Positions 25,001-36,501 of a DNA stretch of 64,000 nt are shown in pieces. Location: the NCBI GenBank assembly GCA_019055375.1, contig JAHQIW010006477.1:1-64000 (forward strand), in the 5' to 3' direction. The stretch is from Parelaphostrongylus tenuis. Its lineage: Eukaryota > Nematoda > Chromadorea > Rhabditida > Metastrongylidae. Numbering within the stretch: position 1 is the stretch's first letter; the number at the start of each line of letters is the position of its first letter. The position numbers were made by a program, and so were the translations under genes. The notes beneath the pieces are model-generated. The model did not search any database, had not been told where the DNA came from, and saw nothing but the letters and a program-made list of their open reading frames with translations.

Positions 25001-27177
25001 TGTGATCATACGTTGAAGTATGTCTGAGCTTTATGGCAGCCACTGTGTCAAATGCATCTTAACATTTTGTCTAACTCATGAGGGAATACGGCTGTGTTAA
25101 GTTAGAACCTAAAATATAGTAATTTTCATCCACATCTCACAGTTTCACCAGGTCGCTTCTAATATGAATTTTATGGCTTATCACCACAAAACTATTGCGA
25201 TTAATTTCGGCGTGTATACATTGATGTACCAAGCATAGAAATCACTGCTCAAAGACAAAGCCTATGCGTCTGAAAGAAAGTCATTTCGGCTCACTTGACA
25301 GCTTTCCTTCACTCATAAGTTTAAAATGTGACGGTATAATGATAGTACCTTTGAGGTTCTTAAAACACTCCAAATCCGCCTCATGAGAACTCCTAACTTG
25401 ATAAATTTCCTCAAGTCGTAATTGCAGAACCCTTGAGAAGAGTCTCAAATAGTGAAAAATACCCACATTTCACGCCAAATCCAAGGACCAAAAATTAGAA
25501 TGCTAGAATTATTCTTAAAAATCAAACAAAGCTGATCATCCAAGCACTATGTAACATGAAATCCTCATATTATCTAATCATAACTAGTGGAAAGGATTAG
25601 AATCCTGATTTTAACTTCTGAACAGGAAATCACTCAAGACGAAAACGACATAACTCTAAGTTTCCTAATTTGGCCTGATTTGGTCAAAATCTTCAGAGTG
25701 TATTGAAAACGTCTTTTACACTTTATTATGTGTTTTTTATGTAAAATCCAGCAGTTTAAGTCGTGTTGAATTCTTGCAAAACCCATAGCTAATGTCGGAT
25801 GAAAGAATATTTTAATATTCAGTCGTTAAATTACTGCTTACAGGTGTTGGTAATTATAAAATAAGTGTTCTCTCTGATCATTGCTCAAGAGTAAAATGGA
25901 AATCCTGTCTTAGTTGTTGACAGCAGCCACTGGAGACATTCGCTGATCAAAGCGCTAGCTAAATATGCAACAGTGATTGACGGCTGACTGGCTGATACCT
26001 ATGAGTCGTCGAGCGCAACATGATTCGTATCAATCATAGCACGACCGGATTCAGGTTGATCACAATTGCTAGCAACAGTGGAACTGGATATGTTTCACTG
26101 GACTACAGTCGAAACGTCGTGTATGATCATAACGGCGCTCGTTGAGGAAACAGGCGAAGCGATGAAGCAGACGAAGTGCATTGATTTTGATGTTTCTTCT
26201 TGATGATTTATCTGGGAATAGCTTCACTGCCCTCTTTACATTCATTCGAACGATTGCAAAGAAATCATTTCAAAATCGACATTCGCTCAACCTTGGCAGA
26301 AATAATAACAGTTTTATCATGTTGTAAACCTGCACAGGTGATTGTGAAAACGTATACAAAATAATGTCAACCCTGATCCGCAAAATGTATTCTGTACACT
26401 CATGATTTGTTGAGAAACTTTTTTTTTTGAAAAAAACTTGATCTCGTGGAATAAAAGTGTGGTTGCTGATTAAAGTATGCATTTAAAGATTGTGGCTGCT
26501 AAATATGCACAAAAGTGCTTCTACTTGTAGACCGAATCCGACGCTTTCGCGATAGATTGAAGGAAATATCGCTCTCCGTGGAATTTTATCCAGAGAAAGC
26601 AAAATTCCATCTATTCCGTCGTTATTTTGAAGCAAAATAAGTGTTCTAATCAAACGCTGTTTGGTATGACCGCTTCTGTACAAGGGTAGAATTCATAATA
26701 TGCCCTAACAGTAAAGACGGTGATTGTACTGGCACAGATTTATTTCACCTAATCCTTCAAAAACATGCGGCGACGAAGAAATCGACGAAGAGGGTAAATC
26801 TTTTTGAGTACGCATATATGAACCCCTAGACGATATGCATAACTTTGAACCAAGTACTCTGCTAAGCTAGCACAGGAGACATTGATAACGCAGAGAATTC
26901 TGAAGTGAAAGTCATCACACCCTCACAAGAACATAACTTAACAGAGCGTTAGAACTCAAAGAGTTCTGGATAAACATCATAAATCCAAACATGAGTCGCA
27001 GAGAGGATTGTGTTCTGATCACACATGATTTGGCACAGTGTATAAGACTGTTGTTCTGATGAGTGTACTCGCAAAGTGTTTGCTTGATGCTATTAGTAAT
27101 TAGGTTTAGCGACTTTCTCTGCTTGAGTATTGAAGGTGCTCGGCTAACTGGGTTTTGTAGGCAGTCTTATCTTTCCA

Positions 27178-27213
27178 GGCTCTGTAAAAGGTAAAACCGC
27201 CGAAACGTTAGCT
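27178..27213 (+). ncRNA. Decayed hammerhead-like tail of a repeat
   Basis: GGCT (27178-27181) can pair with AGCT (27210-27213). Between them lie CTGTAAA (consensus CTGANGA), a GG/CC stem and GAAACGTT. The A-rich tail that follows resembles those near 20.6 and 31.1 kb, so this is probably the end of a repeat family rather than a working ribozyme. Confidence 0.35.
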
Positions 27214-28613
27214 CTCAAAATAAATTACGTATAGAACCTTGGGTTTGAGTTAAAAAGAAAATGAAGACATCCCAAAGTCCAACTGGTTATCACATAACCC
27301 AACGGGTGTATCACACCATACAATTCTTCAATTTCTACGAACTTGCGTGTGGCTTCGCATGCTGCTTGACGATTCTCGTTTTCGTCCTGAATGTCGTCGA
27401 ATTATAACTGAGTGAGTCCTCACTATACTTTGATTCAAGTTGATTATGCATAAAAGCACTGTCTTAACGGATAATAAACTGTCTAAAGTGACTAAAGTAT
27501 TTATGCACAACCGTACCTCCTCGCGATATGATACTTCACATTTGAATCGATCTCCCTTCTTGAGTGCTGCTCTGCTGCAACGAGGTATCTTTACTCATCA
27601 GAACGCTCTTGTAGAGGACGGTAGATAGACTACTAATCTAATTCACTCATCGAAAATGATGAACGATTGCTAGCTGATGGCCAATGAATTCTTTCAAAAC
27701 TTTTCGTATAATTTTCTGTGGATAAGCCACATTATCACCCTACTCATTACCTGAAGATGAGCGGCCTAGAGTTCCCTTCTAGAAGGTCACTGGTACGAAA
27801 GTTTTTGAACCAGCGACAACTATTGTGTTTGATGATTTTCTCTCCCCAATACTTTGCTAACGTTCGAGTTCCTCTCTGTTGCTATACAAATTAACTTGAA
27901 ACATTTTACAATCGTTGATAGCTATAACTATAGCTTCTAGAAGTGCAGACGTAATGGCGAGAATGTTTGTGATGTCTTAAAAGTTTACAGCTTTCATTCT
28001 TATCATTTTTAGGGTCTTCCATGAGATATGTAACAATTGCAGGAAGATGGCTAATTTATTAGATGCAAATGTTTTCATTTTAAAATTGACTCATCAAATT
28101 CCATAGCGGCATGGAGATCATCGTAGAGAAAAAAAAAAGATTTGTCCCTGATCATTCAAAGCACTCATTCTGTGAATACCTCAATATTTGTTTCAGAAAG
28201 CTCCTTTTTCAAAAGTCATTTAGATACTTCAAAACACCAGATATGGCCACTTCTTGGTAGGCGTATGAATGCATTTTTAGTTACATCCTTAGAGTGTTGT
28301 CGCGATGCCATTTCAGATTTTTTATTCTGAATCTTTTGTTATGTTCATCCTTTTGATACTTCTACATTTTATTTCATTATGGCCTCTAGTGTAAAACGAT
28401 GAAAGCATTTTTCCTATTTGAAGCAAAGAAACGTTTCAAGGCCGACAATCTCTTAATATTAATATACAAAGAAACTTCTTTTTGTGACCGCTTCTGTTGC
28501 AAATTTTTCGTATGCTTTGTGAAAAAAGCACAAATATAGAGGTCTATTATTTTGAAAGTTTGATGTAGTTTACTGCATTGCTCTGATTAATAAACACATA
28601 TATGATTTGCCAG

Positions 28614-28619
28614 TTTATT
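28614..28619 (-). terminator. Poly(A) signal AATAAA of the secreted-protein gene
   Basis: A consensus AATAAA on the minus strand lies 59 bases downstream of the TGA at 28678-28680. This is the expected spacing for a short nematode 3' UTR. Confidence 0.6.
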
Positions 28620-28677
28620 GCCGTTGTTACAAAAAGAAATGGTCGAATAGTTCGTATCAAGCACATGACTGGTTTCT

Positions 28678-30172
28678 TCAATTTCCACCGACAGTGCCAG
28701 CCGCCGAGAAGAAATGTGATTTAAGTGGACCCAGTGCTAGCATTCGAATCGCTCTGTTCAGTATCTCTTGCCACATGGTCCTTGACCAATTCGTCATGAT
28801 GATATTTGTGGTCTACACAGATTTTTTCTCCAAAAAAATCGTACATAAAAGAAATTGAATCAAACCGTTAGAACTCCTGAAATTGTCGTATAATTGGCGG
28901 GAACGGACGTTATTGCCACCATGGGAGATGGTGTCGTACACATTGCATCAGCCATCATGAGAGCAGTACAAATTCCCGTCACTGTGTCGCCGACGATGAT
29001 GCAGCGCGATGGAGTCTTCCCCGCCATCAAGTTGACTACAAAAAATTTTTCCAGCAACACACTTGTCTATTGTAATAATAACCTAGAAAAGCCACAAAAA
29101 GATCAGAGCACTACTTTTTCTTTCACTCATCAAATCTCTTCAGACCATCACCTTACACATTGCTTATTACTCATTGTCATAAAGGAATTTGCAAAGCTTT
29201 TAGAAAATACGGCCATTTAGAAAGGCTTTAGTTTCAAGCCATGTCATAGTTTTTTTTTTCCAAAGGACCTTCCAGTTTTCAGTTGTTCGTTGAACAATAT
29301 TAAGCTAATCATTACTCATTCGACGCTTATTAAACTTCTGCCTGAAATTTTCGAAACACAGGATGATTACTGATACTCACCCATTTCCATTCGAGTAATG
29401 GCAACTGCCGGACATTCCATGGGTTCGTAAGTGATGTTAACACTAAGCTGACTCAAAATACCTGAGATTACAACATCAGGGAGGAGTGCGCTGCGACCCT
29501 GGTTTTCCAGAACATCAACCACCTGAAGCAAACTTTTCTCATTAGGTGGTAGTTTATTTGAAATTGTTGATCAAATTGTCAATCAATCTATTTAAGTTAT
29601 GATAGCACTACGAGGTTTACAAATTGCCAGAAGCACATCTTCAGTACCTTTCCAGAATTTGCGAAGAAGAAGAAAACACTTAAAATCTGATAACTTACAG
29701 TTTGCATTATGAGACGTTGCACAAATGCCTGAGCTCCTCCTTTATCACTTGCAATACCAGGTACCTGGGATAGCACTTCAGTTTTTCCTGAGTAAACCAT
29801 CGCGACAGGCAAAGAGAACCCGCTGACTGAGAAGGGCCTACTTCTCGCTGCAACCAGAATTCGTAGAATCGTTTTAAGATTTACTAAACATCAAAAGACT
29901 ATATCAATTGAAGTTTGATAACTTTTTTCCGTGTCTTAGTTCGAACTCAAAAATTTCGTTAGTAACCACAGACAAAGAAACCTTTACTGATAAGGTATCA
30001 GATACTTTATTCCGATTAGATTTCTAGACTCCGATCGAAGACAAAATGTTTTCAGTAAGAGAACAATCATCTTTTTATTACATTGTCCGGCAGGCATCAC
30101 ACCACATCCCAACGCCGCGGAAATTGTGACTAACAGCGAAATCATAATGGGATTGGTCATAAGTCTCGCCAT
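28678..30172 (-). CDS. Secreted protein of unknown function, 228 aa, complete five-exon gene
   Basis: Exons 30082-30172, 29699-29847, 29381-29522, 28866-29035 and 28678-28812 join in phase with canonical GT/AG ends into 687 coding bases, stop included. The protein opens with a textbook signal peptide (MARLMTNPIM then a hydrophobic stretch to about residue 22). A mature segment with five cysteines and three N-glycosylation sequons (NIT, NYT, NWS) follows, ending HFFSAAGTVGGN. There is no transmembrane segment after the signal, so the product should be exported. The start is the only ATG that puts the signal peptide first. The clean splicing and absence of damage indicate an active gene. I recall similar predicted secreted proteins in free-living nematodes with the same VSGF, GDTVTGIC and TTNIIM-NWSR blocks, but I cannot name one or give a role. 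An AATAAA signal lies 59 bases past the stop. Confidence 0.93.
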
Positions 30173-31073
30173 GTTTTTGCTTTCAGAAACTAACCAAATA
30201 TTGTAGATTCCACTGAAAACATTTTTTTTCATGTTTTGCATCAGATCGTTGACAAGTTAACAACGGACTCAGTACAAAGCATCTTCATGTAAGTAAACTC
30301 ACAATGCATTTGCACATTACCTTCGCAAAGCTCTAGGGGTTCTGACCACTTAATTGAAAAATCCTTCACAACAAGTATTGTAATGGATTCTGCTATCCCG
30401 AGATGAACGAGAATCGGTTAGTGAGGTAAGGTGCTTGTTAAAATCTTGATGAAAACGAAGTGAGCTGGAAGGCCCAACAAAGAAGAAATTCCAATGAACG
30501 CGCCGGTTCGATTTCTCAGTTGTTCCTGGTTAAATTTTGTTCCCGCCTTCTCACTTTTGATGATGTGACATAAAAATCCGACTTTCTCAAAAGAAAACGT
30601 TCTCATTCGAAAAAACGACGGCAATATAGGAAGTGCCTTTTCATGAGGAAACTTGTAAAGGAAATCAATTTTTGGAAACGAAGCGAAATTTTTGTCGAAG
30701 CGTTTTTGGTGACACATTTTCAAGTTTTGCTCAAAATACGAAGCCTCAGCGATTAAAATTTAGGAGCACTTTGGATTCACTGCGAAAATCCAAACATGAA
30801 CCCTCAGAGGAATGCCTTACTGTCAGAGACGAATTGCTTGACTACACGTGATGCGACACATCGTATATGGCTTATTTTGATGTAAGAAGTACATCTGCAG
30901 TCCATGTAAATTCTGCATGATCAGTCTCTATTCATACAACTAAGTGGGAGTCCTATAAAAGCGGGTGATAGTTAGTTTGTGTTTGATGCGACAGTAATCT
31001 AGGTCCAGTGATTTTTTCTTATAAAGTAATGAACGGTGCTTCGCTGACTGTTATAGGGGGAAGCTGATCTTTT

Positions 31074-31112
31074 CAGATTCTCACGAAGACGGAACTGCGG
31101 AAACGTCAACTG
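31074..31112 (+). ncRNA. Decayed hammerhead-like tail of a repeat
   Basis: CAGATT, then CTCACGA (one change from CTGACGA), then a poor stem II, GAAAC and GTC, then AACTG, which pairs back to the start with a bulge. The flanks resemble the copy at 27.2 kb. Confidence 0.35.
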
Positions 31113-32246
31113 TCAGAACAAATTGCATTGCAACAACCTCGTACAGGCTTACAAAATCTGTGATTTACTGAGCAAAGCCGAGCTAAATTGATAGTTGTTC
31201 ATGGAAAATATCTAAGATTCGGATGTCGCACTTTTTCCCCAACACTGTCGCCATTAGATGATGATTGATGATTTTTTTTTCTTCATTGACAAAAAAAGTT
31301 AATCAAAAGACGATGGCTTGATTGAATATTCTGAAAAAAATCTTTTACTCAGAAATCAACAGATAAGCAACTGATGTTTGTTGCAGAAAGCTTTAACGTC
31401 TTTAACGAGTGGAATCACACCACTGATCCGAGGATTTGAAGGTTTCACTGCGTCGGAATGTGTTATTGAGAGTTTCTACGATTCAGAATGTAACATACAC
31501 TTGAACAACACACTGAACACGCTATTGAAGCTATTGAATCACCAGCCCTTTCACAAGAAATTCATGAACGCTAAATATAGCTGAGTAAGCAGCTCCGCAT
31601 TGTACTGATTGTATTGTGCGAGCAGTGTCGCTGTGACATTCTCTCTTATCTATAGATAGGAGAGTATGGTTTGTCAGATATTTTTGCCAATAGGTAAGGA
31701 ACACTTCTACTATTCCATTATCAATCAAGGAACTAAATTCTTTATTGGATATTGGGAAATTCAAATTGTTGGAGAGTGTTGGTTCAACACAGAAACAACA
31801 CTGCAGCCATACCCCCTGTGGGCGGCCTAGTCAATGGCCCATAATGTGGTGTTTCTTAAATCTTTTTTTATTCAACTTCAGCGTGCGTGACCAATATTTA
31901 TCAAGATCCCAAGACCGACTATCGATGAACCTTGGCAATTATCGAATATTATTGTGACTTTCTCATTCAGAGAATACGAGGAGGTTAACAGACGATTATT
32001 TAGTACATCACCTGCCATTCCGTTGACCGTCGAGTGATTCCAGCAGGCACCAGCAACACTTCCATTTTTCCCTATCGCGTTACCATTTAGGAATCGATGT
32101 TACCTCGGCAAAGTATTGATCAAATGAGTTCTGTTTAGCCGTTCCGAGGTATTAGTGATACTATTTATTGTTGAAACATGTTAAAGGTTGATGGTTGACA
32201 GTTAACATAGAGATGTTGAAAAATGAGTGTGACACGAATGTCCTCA

Positions 32247-32400
32247 GCGGCGTAGTGGTAGCACGCGTCCTCTGCATGGGCGGAACACAGGTTCGATTCC
32301 CGTCTGAGGTCGTGTTTTTACTCACCACCCAATTCTCTTAGGTATGTATGAAATATCATAACACTTTGAAAAATGCAATAAAAACACTAGAAATTTCGAC
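32247..32400 (+). repeat. tRNA-Gly-like SINE
   Basis: The head CCTCAGCGGCGTAGTGG..TAGCACGCG, a B box GGTTCGATTCC and the closing CTGAGG form a tRNA-like fold. The tail CATAACACTTTG..AATAAAAAC follows. The same tRNA-derived SINE head recurs at several places in NOL6 introns. Confidence 0.55.
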
Positions 32401-32469
32401 GCTGCAAGCTACAAAATTATATAGGCTCTAGCCAACGATGTCTCGACAAACACTTATGCATTCATCGAC

Positions 32470-33062
32470 CACGACTGCGTTACACAGTCGATCGTCTGTA
32501 AAAGTCTTGTAATGCGTCCGCACAGAGAGGACATCCCAAGTCGATTATCACTGGAAATGAGTCCTAGATATACTTCATGAACACGCACCAGGCCTACTGG
32601 CTGCCTCACAAAAAAGACCAGCCAGCTCAACCAAAGCCTAAGTACCATGTTCGGCAGATTGTGCTCTCGATTTTCTGGGATTAGCGAGACAAGCTGTTTT
32701 GGGAACTGCTCGAACACAGGCAGACAATCAGTGGCGACGCCTATGAAGAACAACTTCAGAAGTTGGCCGTACGAGGAAAGCGTCCGAAACGATCCAGTGC
32801 CGCCCTTCTCTAGGATAACATTATATTTCACACTGCGAAGTTGATTCATCACATTTCGGTTAAAGTGAACTGGGCCTTGGTATAACAACCACCGTTTAGC
32901 CCCGATATCGCTCCATCGGATTATCATTTCGCGCACTGAAGCACGATCTGCGGGAGGAAACATTCAAAGACTTAAACCACCTCAAAAGGGACTTCAACTT
33001 TTTTGATCGCCAGCCTCATTCTTTTTTTTTTGAGGAAGGCACTCAATCTTTGCCCAGCAAAT
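32470..33062 (+). pseudogene. Decayed mariner transposase
   Basis: Reading across frames on the plus strand gives the successive blocks of a mariner (DD34D) transposase. In order these are an ITGNES block near 32544-32564 (family consensus TGDES, so the first catalytic aspartate reads as asparagine), a WLPHKKDQPAQPKPKYH-like block, the LSIFWD block, and PPFSPDIAPSDYHF at 32889-32930 with the third catalytic aspartate region. The C-terminal FFDRQP..FFEEGTQSLP block runs to about 33062. Several in-frame stops and frame changes separate the blocks, so no transposase can be made. No N-terminal helix-turn-helix region or terminal repeats were found. A 169-codon open frame on the opposite strand (32454-32963) is only its shadow. 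Confidence 0.82.
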
Positions 33063-33351
33063 GATTGCAACGAACAAAAGTGTCGAAATTGTGAAGTTAT
33101 TGATAGAAAAACCCAAAATTTCCTTCCTTATGCTATTCTCCAAGTCCACCGTGCGCTCATGGCACACCTACGATCTGCTCCTTACTCAGATTTTAGTTCA
33201 GTTCAAATTGTTCACCTTTGCACCATGCACCATTTATTGCGAGATAAGAATAGAGGCGAGATGTTCATTGAAAGGACTGAACATGAAGAATATCTACGAA
33301 ATTGTCAGTGTTAGCTCACTGTAAAAAATGACCGGATGCTACCACCCTTGC

Positions 33352-33425
33352 CACGCCTAATTTCAGCACTTGCCAACAATAAACGCCGACGCCTAATTTC
33401 AGCACCTGTCAACAAAAAATGCCGA
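33352..33425 (+). repeat. Two-copy direct repeat of about 35 bp
   Basis: GCCTAATTTCAGCAC(T/C)TG followed by CCAACAATAAACGCCG and TCAACAAAAAATGCCG occurs twice in tandem. Confidence 0.65.
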
Positions 33426-36400
33426 AATGTTCAAATCTGATAACCGCATTTATAAAGAGAGTAATGACAATACAGAACCACTGAGATGTCCCCTACAGTA
33501 AAAAACAACCGAAAAAGAAATACAACAACATTTTACACAATAATAGTACTACTCAATGATAAGAACAATCGAAACGATAATCGGTCTCGAAGTCTTAACA
33601 GCACATACAGCTTGAAGATGTAGCAAACAGCTGCACTTCAGCGACAATAAACTGCTCAAAACGGCAATCTCATTTAACCCGGCAGTAGGTAGAAAGATCG
33701 AAAAAACCGAGACTATCACTGCTCAAGAGCAAATTTGATGAATGCGTACCATGTTGACCATGTGATAAATTCACAGAATTCCCTTACGTTTGATGAGGAT
33801 TTAATTAGCTTGCTATATCACCAAGCTCGATAATGAAACGAGTATCACTTCTCAAGCTGACATGAAATTTGCTTAGAGCTGATCCTAGTAGCACAAAAGA
33901 GTCATTCGACTTCCATTGTAGGACGAATTTTGCTAGTATGATTATGAGCAATGTTGAACGCGTCGATAAATTGCTGAGTAGACTGCTGCAAGGTGTTCTC
34001 ATTCAAAAATCTGAAAAACAGATTGAAATTAACATCAATATTATGCATTTTTCAAGCGCTATACAACAAGGTTGGTCACGTTATACAACGGTTAAAGTAT
34101 CATATAATATACATTCTGATATAGTTCAAAATCTGGCCCCTGCAAAATGAACTCCCTTGAGTCATTAAATAAGGTATATACGCCTCCATTCACTTCTATG
34201 CTGGTTGGTGATGTCGAATGCATGGCACACTCCTAAGATACTGACAGTACCGAACACTTCATCCTTTTATTGTTCCTTTCCGCTAGACGGCACGGGATAA
34301 GGAAACGATCTCTTTCGCTGGACAAAGTTTCCTCATAGGAGTGTCAGCAATCATTCGAGAGTTTGAATCTTTGGCTAGCGTGATACGTGACCAATTTTCT
34401 TAGAAGACCCATTTTTAAGACCGCAAAATTCGAAATAAAATCATGTTTGACATCAGTAGCGCACTTCAAATGCTACTTTGCAAGAAGCACGAAAAGCATA
34501 TAAACGTATAGAAAAAAACCTTTCATTATCAGGCGTTTCCTTTGAAGTTTTTCCCAAGCAGAGAAACAATTCCTAATCAAATAACTGGGATCGCACCTCA
34601 CTAAGACGCTATTGACCGATGATCGCACCGACCCCCGTCCCCTGCCGCTCAGCCCGCAGCCCATAAATTGGCCAAAGTACATTGCTCGTGTATATGTATA
34701 AATCTTGTTTTCCCGTTATCGAGAGATTACTGATAGCTAGAAGAAAGAGCCCTTGTCTTGCGAGAGAAACGCATGGGTGAAACACAAATGTTTTCCTCTC
34801 ATTAAAGCGTTTTAATGGCATTTTTCAAAAAACCGTTCATGTACCGCGCTAGCCAAAGATCTAAGCTTGTAAATGATTACTAACACTCTCAGGAAACTTC
34901 TTGCCCATAGAGAAAGATCGCTGCCTTTACCTGTGTCGCCTAACGGAAAAGTACCTATTCTTTCATATAACAAAGGTACAGATGGGTAAACAATTGCAAT
35001 TTTACAAATTTCGTCCAGTATTTAAAATAAGTTCAACTCCCAACAAAATAATAAAACCTCTACTGCTGATATGGTGGCCAATTGATTTTCGAATAGATGT
35101 TTAAATATAACATCATAACACTAGTAAAAAAGCAGTGAAATGAATTTATAGATCACATAGTTGCGGATGGAAATCAAATGTGCTCCTGTATACGTTTGAC
35201 GTAGTTTTTCGAACACTGTACCATTATGTAGAACCGCAAAGCTTATTGTATGCATATTCGTTCTCTACAGATATATTATGTTGTCGACGAATTTTAGATC
35301 AAAAGGATTTTCAAATGTCAAAATAACGATTTCGCAAATTCACTTTTGCGGAATTCGGAGTCAAATGTACGCAGCGCAAAAAGCTGGGACAATGGTGAGT
35401 TACAGGGCCAAAGCAGGGTTAACGAACACATATTGCAACGACGGTCTGGAGGATTTTGTTGTGACGAATTCGACCTTGTAGGTCATAGATGTCCCAAACG
35501 TCCTCTACTCTCGGCAATAATAAATTCAAGGCCTCGGTGAAAGCAAATATATGAGAAATTGTTCGAAAAGTAATATAAGAACTCGATGTAAGCATTTATA
35601 GTAAAGAACATTTATATTGAATAAGAGAGCCAAAAAATGCTCGACAAACTAATGTCACACGAAATGAACGATCATCAAAGATGACCCATTGGAGTACTGT
35701 GAGCAATTCTTCATAGCGTACGGCACGTACACTATAGCGTACGTGGGTACAGTAACCGCGGTCCAAAAAAACCATTAAGCCCCTTCAGCTCTCTCCTCTT
35801 AAAGCCTTTTCCCATTCGGGTTAACCCATAACGACCGCTCTAACCTCAGCGTCCCACTGAAGCCAGTAGTGATTTTGTAATAAATAATCAGCTTCTACGC
35901 GGCGAACTGATTTAAATCATAATTCTATTACTACGCTTAGGAAATGGTAAGTAACAGTACTCATAGAAGGCTCAAAGGATTCTAGAATGGTTGCAAAGGG
36001 CCGCAGTATATGTTCGCCATCAAAGAATTCGTCATCTCGACAACATCACAGATCTACGCTATCAAAGTAAAGGACCTCTACTCTGCTGGATAAGATACGT
36101 AAATTTTCAGTACTTTCTACTTTAACTGCTATGATATCTTTAGCCTAAGTTATTGCCCTCAAAGGTCCAGTTAAAAATTCAAATAGCTTTATACCGGACC
36201 CATTTGTCTCCTCATCGTCATTATCGAATGTCTCTTGAATCATATCACTTTTTTTTTGCTTTGAGCTCCTTATCAAGAATGCTTCCATCATATTCAAATT
36301 AAGCAAATACAATGTTTCATCAAACAGTGATACTCTTGGTCAACTTTTTTTTGATATTCAAGCAATAGATACTTAAACTAAGACCATGATACAATATTCC

Positions 36401-36501
36401 ACTCTAAAAGAAATTCTGAAAAATCGCATCTTAGTGGAGAGAAAAAACAAGTATTTCACAAACAACAGTCATATTGAGCCAAAATGATTGATAATCTTAT
36501 C

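Larger units (their letters stand above)
8418..28560. other. 20-kb region without a recognisable gene
   Basis: All open frames here are under about 115 codons. Outside the listed SINEs, mariner copy, inverted repeats and ribozyme-like tails, I found no exon chain with matching splice phases. A minus-strand frame at 17435-17650 and plus frames at 17840-18350 are mildly protein-like; one includes HIRLHSGGRLNC, faintly like a zinc-finger linker. None can be joined. The missing 5' exons of the cysteine-rich gene could lie here. Confidence 0.45.
30173..36501. other. Intergenic region between the secreted-protein gene and snurportin
   Basis: It holds the decayed mariner (32.5-33.1 kb), one tRNA-like SINE (32.2 kb), a hammerhead-like tail (31.1 kb), a small direct repeat (33.35 kb) and family E copies (34.3 and 34.85 kb). 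No further gene is visible. The promoter of the secreted-protein gene must lie just above 30172, but no clear core element stands out. Confidence 0.5.

Noticed and set aside
27050..27080. Another hammerhead (CTGATGA followed by GTGTACTC)
   Set aside because: GAAAC is replaced by GCAAAG and no stem I partner exists.
32454..32963. 169-codon minus-strand open frame, the longest in the window
   Set aside because: It is antisense to the recognisable mariner transposase remnant and has no protein-like features.
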